NCBI GenBank assembly: GCA_041753515.1
Contig: JBGSUE010000045.1
Coordinates: forward strand, 12,628 to 76,627
DNA from: JBGSUE01 sp041753515
GTDB lineage: Bacteria > Patescibacteriota > Microgenomatia > UBA10105 > UBA927
DNA length: 64,000 bases
Direction: 5' to 3'
Shown: positions 49,758 through 57,005 of the stretch, piece after piece
Numbering within the stretch: the first letter of the stretch is position 1
Layout: every line of letters starts with the position of its first letter
The notes under the pieces: model-generated
Seen by the model: only the letters and a program-made list of their open reading frames with translations
Told to the model about the DNA's origin: nothing
The model's database searches: none
Made by a program: the position numbers and the translations under genes

Positions 49758-50312
49758 TCAGGAAAACGTCACTTTGACCGGCTTTCTATCCGATTCTGAT
49801 GCTCCAAAAAACTCTTTTTCACCGAATCCGAGCTGTGAGGCAATCATATTATTCGGAAACACCTTTATTTTTACATTGTAGTCCATGACGGTCGAATTGT
49901 AATACTGCCGTGAATAGGCCACTTTATCCTCCGTGTCTGATAATTCTTTCTGAAGCTGGAGAAAATTCTCATTGGCCTTCAGCGTCGGGTAATTTTCGGC
50001 AACAGCAAACAGCTTGCCGAGTGCGCTTGTCAGCATATCGCTAGCCTCCCCCATCTTCTGCGGAGTTGTCGCGTGCATCAAGGCTGATCTAGCTTTCGTA
50101 ACATCGGAAAACACCGTCTTTTCATGCTTGGCATACCCTTTCACCGTTTCCACCAGGTTCGGGATCAGATCGGCTCTGCGTTTGAGCTGTACATCAATCT
50201 GACTCCACGCTTCCTCTATGCGTGTTTTCATGGTAATCAACCCGTTGTACAGGCTCCACAAATAGGCAACAATCAGGGCTATACCGCCGCCCGCTATCAT
50301 AAATGGATTCAT
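49758..50312 (-). CDS. lemA: LemA family protein
   Basis: A 184-residue protein with an N-terminal membrane helix and the LemA four-helix domain (TRIEEAWSQIDVQLKRRADLIPNLVETVKGYA). Often next to htpX. Its function is not well defined. A very strong ribosome site AAGGAGGTGA precedes the ATG, which overlaps the polX stop (ATGA). The gene ends exactly where the htpX CIRCE begins. Confidence 0.93.
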   Translation of the reverse strand: MNPFMIAGGGIALIVAYLWSLYNGLITMKTRIEEAWSQIDVQLKRRADLIPNLVETVKGYAKHEKTVFSDVTKARSALMHATTPQKMGEASDMLTSALGKLFAVAENYPTLKANENFLQLQKELSDTEDKVAYSRQYYNSTVMDYNVKIKVFPNNMIASQLGFGEKEFFGASESDRKPVKVTFS

Positions 50313-52090
50313 AACTCACCTCCTTTTAACCATATGAGTATATCATGATATGGCATCGTGTTGACAACATCCTTTTTTTCAAGCCATCCGCGCTGGGCCG
50401 TCCAGACTCCGTACTGCATCACATCCATGCCGTCCAGATCATGGGAATCGGTATTGATTGCACATTTCAAACCATGTTTTACTGCCTCACGAATTAGTGC
50501 ATCCGGAAGATCAAGCCGGGACGGATGGGCATTGATTTCCATTACCACAGACCTCTGAGCTGCTAACCGAAATATGTCGCTCCAGTCTGCCTCTATACTC
50601 CGGCGGCTCCCGATCAGCCGTCCGGTTGGATGTCCGAGAATCCTGACTTTCGGATGTGCACTGATCGCTTTGCGTATCCGCTCAGTCATCTGCTCGATCG
50701 GCATGGTAAAAGATGAATGGACAGAGACAATCACAGCATCAAGATAATCAAATGCATTATCGGGCAATGCGAGATCGCCGGAAGGTGTGATATCCACTTC
50801 CAGCATTGTAAAGTACATTATAGGTGTTCGAGTACTTTTAGTATACGAATAATATTCATGCTCATAATATGATTTACGTCTTTTTAATACAGTACAAATG
50901 TCTTTTTCAGATGAGTGACTGATCCTCGGATTATGGTCGCTTATACCGATATACGAATATCCTGTCTGTTCGGTTTTTATTAATATTTCCTTAAATGTTG
51001 CAGTACCTATATCATGGGATGAATGTATATCGTACGCATCATGAATATGGAGGTCTCCCCGGATATCGTCCGGTTGAATGAGGGCTGGCAATTCACCATC
51101 AATTGCCGCCCGGACTTCTCCCGTATCCTCCCGCAATACCGGAGGTATCCACTGCATGCCTAATTCTTTGTAAAATCTTTTCTCATCGGGAATTTTCTTT
51201 AATTTCCCGGTTTTCATATTTTTTATACCGTACTCATTCAGGCTCACTCCCCGATCAAGAGCGTAGGAACGAAGGGCGATATTATGGTTTTTCGAACCGG
51301 TAAAATACTGCAGCATTGCCCCATATGAATCAGGGTGTCCGACACGAAGGTCTATCTGGCGTCCGTTGGCTAATAGGAGCGATGCCCCAGAGGGTCCCCG
51401 TTCAATCACTGACTCATGGGGATACATGAGAAAATGGCTTAAAACCGATTCGGGATTGAGTGTGGCAACAGCAATATCAATATCCCCGATTGATTCAGCT
51501 CTTCTGCGCAGACTTCCCAATGTATCAATCTTTTCCACATCGGGTGATTGTTTCATGTGAACCACGACGCTTTGGGCAATAAAGAGAGCCTCGTCAAGCC
51601 GGATTCTTTTTTCCTTTACGGCTCCTTTACGGTACTCTTCGATATGCCGGATCAAATCTTCCTGGGATTTCTCCCCGAATCCTTCAATCGTTTCAATTTT
51701 CCTTTTTTTGCAGGCTATATACAGGTCATCAATGACCGTATCAGGTTTCGTCAGTTTCAATGTCTGTACAAGTTTATATGCCTTCTTCGGGCCGATACCC
51801 GAGACAGACAGCAGAGGAAATACGGCAGTCGGTACTTTTGAAAATACAGATTCAAAATGTGATACTTTTCCTGATTTAAACAGTTCCTCAAGATGTGACC
51901 GGATTGTCTTGCCGATACCGGGCAATTCATCCTTCAGCGAAGATTGCACGGACAGAGGGAGACCGGCTATCGTCTCTGCCGCCTTCTCATACGCAATGAT
52001 TTTAAACCGGTTTTCACCCAATATCTCATACGCGGCAGCTATATTACGAAATAGTTCAGAAATTTGTGCATTAGTAAACGTATGACTCAT
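50309..52090 (-). CDS. polX: PolX-type DNA polymerase with PHP domain
   Basis: A 593-residue family X polymerase: helix-hairpin-helix regions (VSGIGPKKAYKLVQTL), nucleotidyl transfer motif LGSLRRRAESIGDIDIAVAT, and a C-terminal PHP phosphoesterase (GDLHIHDAYD, YIGISDHNPRISH). Acts in base excision repair. The frame stays open upstream to 52201 against tRNA-Asp, but ATG 52090 with TAGCAT (extended TGG) 7 bases before it is the natural start. Confidence 0.92.
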   Translation of the reverse strand: MSHTFTNAQISELFRNIAAAYEILGENRFKIIAYEKAAETIAGLPLSVQSSLKDELPGIGKTIRSHLEELFKSGKVSHFESVFSKVPTAVFPLLSVSGIGPKKAYKLVQTLKLTKPDTVIDDLYIACKKRKIETIEGFGEKSQEDLIRHIEEYRKGAVKEKRIRLDEALFIAQSVVVHMKQSPDVEKIDTLGSLRRRAESIGDIDIAVATLNPESVLSHFLMYPHESVIERGPSGASLLLANGRQIDLRVGHPDSYGAMLQYFTGSKNHNIALRSYALDRGVSLNEYGIKNMKTGKLKKIPDEKRFYKELGMQWIPPVLREDTGEVRAAIDGELPALIQPDDIRGDLHIHDAYDIHSSHDIGTATFKEILIKTEQTGYSYIGISDHNPRISHSSEKDICTVLKRRKSYYEHEYYSYTKSTRTPIMYFTMLEVDITPSGDLALPDNAFDYLDAVIVSVHSSFTMPIEQMTERIRKAISAHPKVRILGHPTGRLIGSRRSIEADWSDIFRLAAQRSVVMEINAHPSRLDLPDALIREAVKHGLKCAINTDSHDLDGMDVMQYGVWTAQRGWLEKKDVVNTMPYHDILIWLKGGEL

Positions 52091-52111
52091 TACACACATG
52101 CTACCATACCG

Positions 52112-52140
52112 TTGCCCACCGCTCAATTTTCCTCTATAAT
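52112..52140 (+). promoter_or_regulatory. Promoter of tRNA-Asp
   Basis: TTGCCC (52112-52117), 17 bases, TATAAT (52135-52140); the tRNA begins 20 bases after the box. Confidence 0.6.
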
Positions 52141-52160
52141 GAGCTGTAGTTTCGGTAGAT

Positions 52161-52236
52161 GGTCGCGTGGTGTAGCCTGGCCTAACACGTTTCCCTGTCA
52201 AGGAAAAGATCGCCGGTTCGAATCCGGTCGCGACCG
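52161..52236 (+). tRNA. tRNA-Asp(GTC)
   Basis: Acceptor GGTCGCG/CGCGACC, D stem GTGT/ACAC, anticodon stem TTTCC/GGAAA with loop CTGTCAA (anticodon GTC), T arm GCCGG-TTCGAAT-CCGGT, discriminator G. No encoded CCA. Confidence 0.96.
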
Positions 52237-52322
52237 CACAGAACTCCTATCTATACAAACCAAAAAAAATATAGTATAAATTATTTTACTGCCATAATAC
52301 TTCTGCCCGGAAAGGTTTCAAC

Positions 52323-52883
52323 ATGCCAAAAGAAATACCAGCACCTACACCACAATCTCCTGTGGACACCTACATCTCCCTTGCTTTGGGAGTTGCTGTC
52401 GTTGTTCTTATCGGAGCAGTTGCCTATAATATGATTTCCAAAAACAATCAGGAGCCGGGAGGTGCAGACACAAGTCTGGATGCAACGCAATCCGGTACTG
52501 CTACACTGATGGAACTTCCGGCAAAACATACGGTGAAAGATGGGGAAACACTCTGGAGTATTGCCGAGAATTATTATAACAGCGGATATAACTGGGTTGA
52601 TATTGCCGAGGAAAATAAGCTTGGAAGCGGCGACAGTGTTGCGGCAGGCACTGCCCTTACAATCCCTGACGCAGAACCGATAGAAGTGGGAAGCATTGGT
52701 GGAGCAGCCACAAGCGATGTGAAGCCGAAAAACAGCACCTACACGGTCCAGAAAGGCGATTCTCTGTGGAATATCGCACTTGCCCAATACGGCACAGGCT
52801 ACAAATGGCCGGATATCGCAAAAGCCAATAAAATAGCTAATCCGGACCTCATATTCACCGGAACCGTCCTGACACTTCCGTAA
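52323..52883 (+). CDS. Membrane-anchored protein with two LysM domains
   Basis: A 186-residue protein: one transmembrane helix (about residues 18-38) and two LysM peptidoglycan-binding motifs (HTVKDGETLWSIAENYYNSG; YTVQKGDSLWNIALAQYGTG). It probably tethers or spaces the cell wall. GGAAAGG lies about 8 bases before the ATG. No enzyme domain. Confidence 0.9.
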   Translation: MPKEIPAPTPQSPVDTYISLALGVAVVVLIGAVAYNMISKNNQEPGGADTSLDATQSGTATLMELPAKHTVKDGETLWSIAENYYNSGYNWVDIAEENKLGSGDSVAAGTALTIPDAEPIEVGSIGGAATSDVKPKNSTYTVQKGDSLWNIALAQYGTGYKWPDIAKANKIANPDLIFTGTVLTLP

Positions 52884-52918
52884 TTAGCATACATTGTGAT
52901 ATATTTTTCATACACAGT

Positions 52919-52995
52919 GCGGGTGTAGTCGCCTCATCGGCGACCCGCCACGGGTCGCACACAGGCGACCCGCCGGAGAGGCGGGTACACCGGTT
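52919..52995 (+). repeat. tRNA-Gly 5'-end fragment with three GC-rich hairpins
   Basis: GCGGGTGTAGT (52919-52929) equals the first 11 bases of the intact tRNA-Gly at 53280. It runs into three adjoining hairpins: GTCGCC/GGCGAC (52928-52944), CGACCCG/CGGGTCG (52941-52957) and ACCCGCC/GGCGGGT (52968-52986). The GC content stands far above the surroundings. A GIY-YIG gene follows, then the intact tRNA, repeating the plan seen at 8184-8556. Confidence 0.65.
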
Positions 52996-53022
52996 AACCA
53001 TATTATTTCAGCATATTTTGCT

Positions 53023-53289
53023 ATGTTTTATGTTTATGTTGTACAAAGCAATAAAAATAGTACATTATATATTAGAAAAACAAATGACTTAAAAAGAAGA
53101 CTGAAAGAACACAATTCAGGACACGGCGGTGTTTATACCAAAAAAAATGGTCCATATACGCTAATATACTATGAAGCGTTTTTAGATAGTAGAGATGCAG
53201 CGATACAGGAATTGTTTTACAAAAGCGGATACGGAAAGGAAATATTAAAGGAAAAAATTAAAAATAGTTTATATCATAAGCGGGTGTAG
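53023..53289 (+). CDS. Single-domain GIY-YIG nuclease-like protein 3
   Basis: An 88-residue protein: VYVVQSNKNSTLYIRKT at the GIY-YIG position (the second motif reads LYIRK where YIG is usual, so the conserved Gly is replaced by Arg), then DLKRRLKEHN and GVYTKKNGPYTLIYYE. The altered motif may mean lost catalysis. The stop TAG (53287-53289) is formed by positions 8-10 of tRNA-Gly, and the last codons read its acceptor strand. Confidence 0.75.
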   Translation: MFYVYVVQSNKNSTLYIRKTNDLKRRLKEHNSGHGGVYTKKNGPYTLIYYEAFLDSRDAAIQELFYKSGYGKEILKEKIKNSLYHKRV

Positions 53290-53350
53290 TACACTGGCAG
53301 TATGCGACCTTCCCAAGGTTGAGAAGAGGGTTCGATTCCCTTCACCCGCT
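53280..53350 (+). tRNA. tRNA-Gly(CCC)
   Basis: Acceptor GCGGGTG/CACCCGC, D stem GTAC/GTAT, anticodon stem CGACC/GGTTG with loop TTCCCAA (anticodon CCC), T arm GAGGG-TTCGATT-CCCTT, discriminator T. No CCA encoded. Its first ten bases are also coding sequence of the GIY-YIG gene. Confidence 0.94.
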
Positions 53351-53353
53351 CAC

Positions 53354-53401
53354 GAGTCAAACTCGCTTGTTTGTTTGACGAGTGCCAAGTCTGACTTGGC
53401 T
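53354..53401. repeat. Paired short hairpins after tRNA-Gly
   Basis: AGTCAAACTCG with TTTGACGAGT-like partner, and GCCAAGTCTGACTTGGC (stem of 7). They lie between tRNA-Gly and the next GIY-YIG gene and may be terminator or repeat remains. Confidence 0.45.
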
Positions 53402-53416
53402 ACCTTAAATCTGTAC

Positions 53417-53701
53417 ATGGCTGATAATAATTCAAATAAATTCTACGTGTATACGCTATTCAGCCTCAAAGATAAAAAATTATATACAGGCTATACCACA
53501 AATCTCAATCAACGACTTAATCAACACAAAAACGGCGAAGTACAATCGACAAAACACAGAAGACCACTTAAACTCATTCATTGCGATTTATTTATCAACG
53601 AAAATGATGCACGCGCAAGGGAGATATTCTTCAAGAGTGGATTTGGTCGAAATGAATTGAAAAAATCACTCAAAAACACCTTATCGACTCTATCAAAATG
53701 A
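53417..53701 (+). CDS. Single-domain GIY-YIG nuclease-like protein 4
   Basis: A 94-residue protein with intact core FYVYTLFSLKDKKLYTGYT, then NLNQRLNQHK and a C-terminal AREIFFKSGFGRNELK helix. ATG 53417 is preferred over the longer frame from 53375, which reads the hairpin region; a TTAAAT box ends 6 bases before it. Its TGA overlaps the DUF1801 ATG (ATGA). Confidence 0.8.
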   Translation: MADNNSNKFYVYTLFSLKDKKLYTGYTTNLNQRLNQHKNGEVQSTKHRRPLKLIHCDLFINENDARAREIFFKSGFGRNELKKSLKNTLSTLSK

Positions 53702-54132
53702 ATCTTGTTACGATTTGCAATCGTGGTCATAAATTTATCAAGGACAATGATCAACCGGTATGCCCCATATGCTGGCCTGGGAAATACAATCGGCTTGTAG
53801 ATAAATATATAGCATCAAATCCTGCGAATATTCAACAAATCCTGAATAAATTACAACATATAATCCGAAATATTGTTCCCGCTGCCAAGGAAACAATAAG
53901 CTATGGAATTCCAACATTTGATCTTGAGGGCATTCATCTCGTCCACTTTGCCGCATACAAACATCACATCGGCTTTTTCCCGACTCCATCAGCCATTCTG
54001 GCATTTAAAAAAGAACTTACTGGATACAAAACCTCCAAAGGAACCATCCAATTTCCACTCTCCAAGCCAATCCCCTATGATTTAATAGGAAAAATTTTAC
54101 AATTCAGGGTAAACGAAGTCAGAAAAACATAA
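53698..54132 (+). CDS. DUF1801 protein with N-terminal zinc ribbon
   Basis: A 144-residue protein: a small zinc-binding head (CNRGH ... CPICW) and a DUF1801/YdhG domain (AAKETISYGIPTFDLEGIHLV, HHIGFFPTPSAI). DUF1801 proteins include proposed iron chaperones of a frataxin-like fold; the role is uncertain. Coupled to the GIY-YIG gene and followed 2 bases later by the SGNH gene. Confidence 0.82.
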   Translation: MNLVTICNRGHKFIKDNDQPVCPICWPGKYNRLVDKYIASNPANIQQILNKLQHIIRNIVPAAKETISYGIPTFDLEGIHLVHFAAYKHHIGFFPTPSAILAFKKELTGYKTSKGTIQFPLSKPIPYDLIGKILQFRVNEVRKT

Positions 54133-54134
54133 GT

Positions 54135-54779
54135 ATGGCACAGATTTTCATTCTCGGATCAAGTAATGTATACGGTGTAGGCGGGGAATACGGCGGGTGG
54201 GCGGACCTCGTGAAACAGGAAATCCATACGCGGATGTATGGCAAAAACGGGATCGGAGAAAAAATCGAAGTGTACAACTTCGGTTTTTCCGGAGCCACCG
54301 TTGATTTTGTCATAAGAACTTTTCCGCAACAGATAAAAGAATACGGCAGGAGCAGAAACATCATTGCTGTTGTTTCCGTTGGCGGCAATAATTCCAAAGC
54401 CCAGGGCACACTGGATAATTATTTTTCCACACCGGATCACTATCAAAAAGATGTACTGCGGATGTTTGAACTGCTGAAAAAATCATGCAACCATGTGCTG
54501 GTAGTCAATGGGAGCGGATTTTACGACGAATTAAAAACCATGCCGTTTGTGAGCCCGAAATCGGGTAAAAGAATCTATTTTTCAAACAATCGAAAAAAAC
54601 TGTTTGATGACGTTCTGATTCCCTTGTGCAGAGAGTATGGTTTTCCGTATATTGATGTAGAAATCAGTAAGAATGAATGGATCAAAAAGTATTCGTACAC
54701 AGACGGTTTACACCCCAATTCCAAAGGCCACGAACACATCTATAAATGTATTATGAAGGAACTTATCAAGGTAGTTTAA
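54135..54779 (+). CDS. SGNH/GDSL-family hydrolase
   Basis: A 214-residue esterase-type protein: block I LGSSNVYGVGGEYGGW (Ser nucleophile in GSSN instead of GDS), VSVGGNNSK (Asn block) and DGLHPNSKGHEHI (catalytic Asp and His). No signal peptide, so probably cytoplasmic. It ends overlapping the convergent SDR gene by 14 bases. Confidence 0.88.
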   Translation: MAQIFILGSSNVYGVGGEYGGWADLVKQEIHTRMYGKNGIGEKIEVYNFGFSGATVDFVIRTFPQQIKEYGRSRNIIAVVSVGGNNSKAQGTLDNYFSTPDHYQKDVLRMFELLKKSCNHVLVVNGSGFYDELKTMPFVSPKSGKRIYFSNNRKKLFDDVLIPLCREYGFPYIDVEISKNEWIKKYSYTDGLHPNSKGHEHIYKCIMKELIKVV

Positions 54780-55602
54780 ATTGGTCCTTTCTTCGTATTT
54801 CATCAATCAATACTTGAACCAATTCCGAGTATGTTTCAGGTGTGAGGTGGAGGGATGTGACGTAATCCAGGTTGTCTAGGCTGGGAGGAAAGTGAACATT
54901 CTGGTCAACCGAATTCACTTGTACCCCATAGGGTGTCAGCAGGCCTTTCGCAATTTGGTACTGCGTTACCAGCTCATTGATAAATACCGGCACGGTCCGG
55001 TTCCAGTCATTATTCCTGATAACCGTTTCAATGATACGGGACAGGTGGCCGATGTAGGTCGGCTGCAGTTTCCAGGACGTATCAAATTCCGCAGTTTTTG
55101 ACGGGTCCTCAATACACGATAGCATTTTATTGAATGTGCGCGGATTTTTCATGTTCGGACTCATCCCGAGAATAAGGGACGGCCGCAGAATAAGATATCC
55201 GGCACTCACCGACTTTATCATCTCCTCTGATTCTTTCTTGAACATCCCATATGATCCGCTGGGGTTGTTGGCATTTTGAGAAGAAATAAATACTATTTTT
55301 GCACCCGTTGCATGTACACTTTCAACTATTGTATTCGTAGCTGTAAGGTTCAATGCCCTAAAATTCCCTTCATTGCCATGTACATATTTTTGGCTCGGAT
55401 AATTTGCTGCGTGAACAACAACATCTGGGGAAAATTTATTGAAACAATCAAACACTGCCCGCCTGTCCGTAAGATCAAGTTTCGCAAACGATTTTGATAA
55501 CGGGGTATTATAATACGTCCCGACGAGATCATACGACAACATCAGATCGTAATATATTCTGGCTCCCACATACGAACTCGCTCCGATTATGAGTATTTTC
55601 AT
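54766..55602 (-). CDS. NAD(P)-dependent sugar epimerase/reductase (SDR, RmlD-like)
   Basis: A 278-residue extended SDR. Nucleotide motif LIIGASSYVGARIYYDL and catalytic SYGMFKKE (YxxxK). Overall layout resembles dTDP-4-dehydrorhamnose reductase, but no rhamnose pathway genes are near, so the substrate is open. AT-rich direct repeats (AATTGTAAAT type) precede the start. Confidence 0.85.
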   Translation of the reverse strand: MKILIIGASSYVGARIYYDLMLSYDLVGTYYNTPLSKSFAKLDLTDRRAVFDCFNKFSPDVVVHAANYPSQKYVHGNEGNFRALNLTATNTIVESVHATGAKIVFISSQNANNPSGSYGMFKKESEEMIKSVSAGYLILRPSLILGMSPNMKNPRTFNKMLSCIEDPSKTAEFDTSWKLQPTYIGHLSRIIETVIRNNDWNRTVPVFINELVTQYQIAKGLLTPYGVQVNSVDQNVHFPPSLDNLDYVTSLHLTPETYSELVQVLIDEIRRKDQFKLP

Positions 55603-55706
55603 ACAATTAATTTACAAATATATTTACAATTATATTGACAATTATGTCGTAATCCGATTATTCATCATTATAACAAAGTATGGTACCATATTCGTACTTG
55701 AGACGC

Positions 55707-55779
55707 GCCGACTTAGCTCAGTTGGCAGAGCAACGCTTTCGTAAAGCGTGGGTCGTCGGTTCGATTCCGACAGTCGGCT
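55707..55779 (+). tRNA. tRNA-Thr(CGT)
   Basis: Acceptor GCCGACT/AGTCGGC, D stem GCTC/GAGC, anticodon stem ACGCT/AGCGT with loop TTCGTAA (anticodon CGT), T arm GTCGG-TTCGATT-CCGAC, discriminator T. Unlike tRNA-Lys and tRNA-Gly it has no GIY-YIG neighbour. Confidence 0.96.
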
Positions 55780-55871
55780 CAATACCTTCGTAAACAAACT
55801 CAGTTCCCTGCCCGCCATTGGCGGGGATTCTGACAAGGGGCTCACATCTAAAATGTAATCAAACATTCTTT

Positions 55872-56867
55872 ATGACAGAATTATCTTCTTCACGAACTGA
55901 AATTTTTCGCCAAAAACAGAAAACAATTGAAAATATTAGAGCGTTACCGAATGATGAGGCAAAACTATTGGAAGATACTCTAGGAATTTCTTTTGGAGAG
56001 GTCAAACCAAAAAAAATCAAGATGGATATTAAAACAGCATCGCATTTAACTGTGGATGCGTTTAAAAGAACAGGATTTCGGGGTGGTTTAGCCAACACAG
56101 CCGCATTAATAATGAGTTATAATCATGCAATCGCCAGCTATAGACCGGCACTGGATGCTGTGATGGTCTATAGAACTCCACCCGGAGGTGTGTCTTCATC
56201 TGAGGAAGACCGCCGATCGACTCTCCACGAGGATATACACGCATGGCAATTTCGAATAAATGAACATTATCTCAATGAACCACTTGAGAAACTGAACAGA
56301 CTTTTTGATTCCAAAGGACTCGTAGACGGAGAGTTCAATCTAGAAAATGCACAAGCCATAGTAGAAGAATTTTTGCTCTCAAAAATCTTTACTGAAGGTA
56401 TGAGCGAATTCGGAAGTATTTACACCGGAATAAAATCAGATAAAATTACAGACAAAAAAACATATCTCATGCGCCATGAGGGACGATGTGGGTATGAGGC
56501 AGTCACAAGCTATAATGATGATCCAGAATGGAGTATCTTTGATTTCGATGATGAAAACTACATCGATGAAGTCGAAGCAGCGTTTAAAGCACGGGATGAA
56601 CTTATAGAAGTAGTCAAATCGGGCAATCTGCTAAAATTTCTGAGGGAAAGAAGCGGTCGTCATGATCTGTATAATTTAGGGTACAAACTTGCACAAATGA
56701 TTGTAGAGGCTGGTATCGAAGAAGGGCTTCCAATCGGTGAAAGCTTTACTCGTGCTATGGAAAAACCATTCCACCGGTTTGACGAAATTTTCAACCTCGA
56801 GGAGTTAAAACAAATGAGAGATCAGCCAGAAGAACCTGAATTGTCTAGTGAAAAAACCTCTCTATAA
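55872..56867 (+). CDS. Putative zincin-type metallopeptidase, unknown family
   Basis: A 331-residue soluble protein. LHEDIHAWQFRINEHYL contains HExxH at about residues 119-123, and FTEGMSEFGSIYTG lies some 55 residues later, as expected for a gluzincin with a third Glu ligand. Family not recognised; activity is inference from the motif. ATG 55872 is used; an in-frame ATG at 55818 lies just behind tRNA-Thr. Its TAA overlaps a 37-codon frame (TAATG). Confidence 0.7.
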   Translation: MTELSSSRTEIFRQKQKTIENIRALPNDEAKLLEDTLGISFGEVKPKKIKMDIKTASHLTVDAFKRTGFRGGLANTAALIMSYNHAIASYRPALDAVMVYRTPPGGVSSSEEDRRSTLHEDIHAWQFRINEHYLNEPLEKLNRLFDSKGLVDGEFNLENAQAIVEEFLLSKIFTEGMSEFGSIYTGIKSDKITDKKTYLMRHEGRCGYEAVTSYNDDPEWSIFDFDDENYIDEVEAAFKARDELIEVVKSGNLLKFLRERSGRHDLYNLGYKLAQMIVEAGIEEGLPIGESFTRAMEKPFHRFDEIFNLEELKQMRDQPEEPELSSEKTSL

Positions 56868-56980
56868 TGTTTGAATATCCCAATATTAATAGCGATAAAT
56901 TTGTCCAAAGTATCGACGGTTTGACTAATCATCAAAAACCTATAGTTGGAGAAAAGTATATCCTTGTCACTATTATTTAA
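56867..56980 (+). CDS. Small coupled reading frame of 37 codons
   Basis: The ATG overlaps the previous stop as TAATG, the same coupling as GGDEF-dnaE. It encodes MFEYPNINSDKFVQS and 22 further residues ending VTII. No family. It could be a real small protein or the remnant of a longer gene. Confidence 0.4.
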   Translation: MFEYPNINSDKFVQSIDGLTNHQKPIVGEKYILVTII

Positions 56981-57005
56981 AGATCTATGTCAATACATCC
57001 AATAC

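Noticed and set aside
52091..52201. Longer PolX N-terminus
   Set aside because: It runs antisense through tRNA-Asp and lacks similarity to PolX.
52917..52995. CRISPR-like array in the GC-rich hairpin stretch
   Set aside because: The units are adjoining hairpins of different sequence and length with no spacers, and no cas genes are present in the window.
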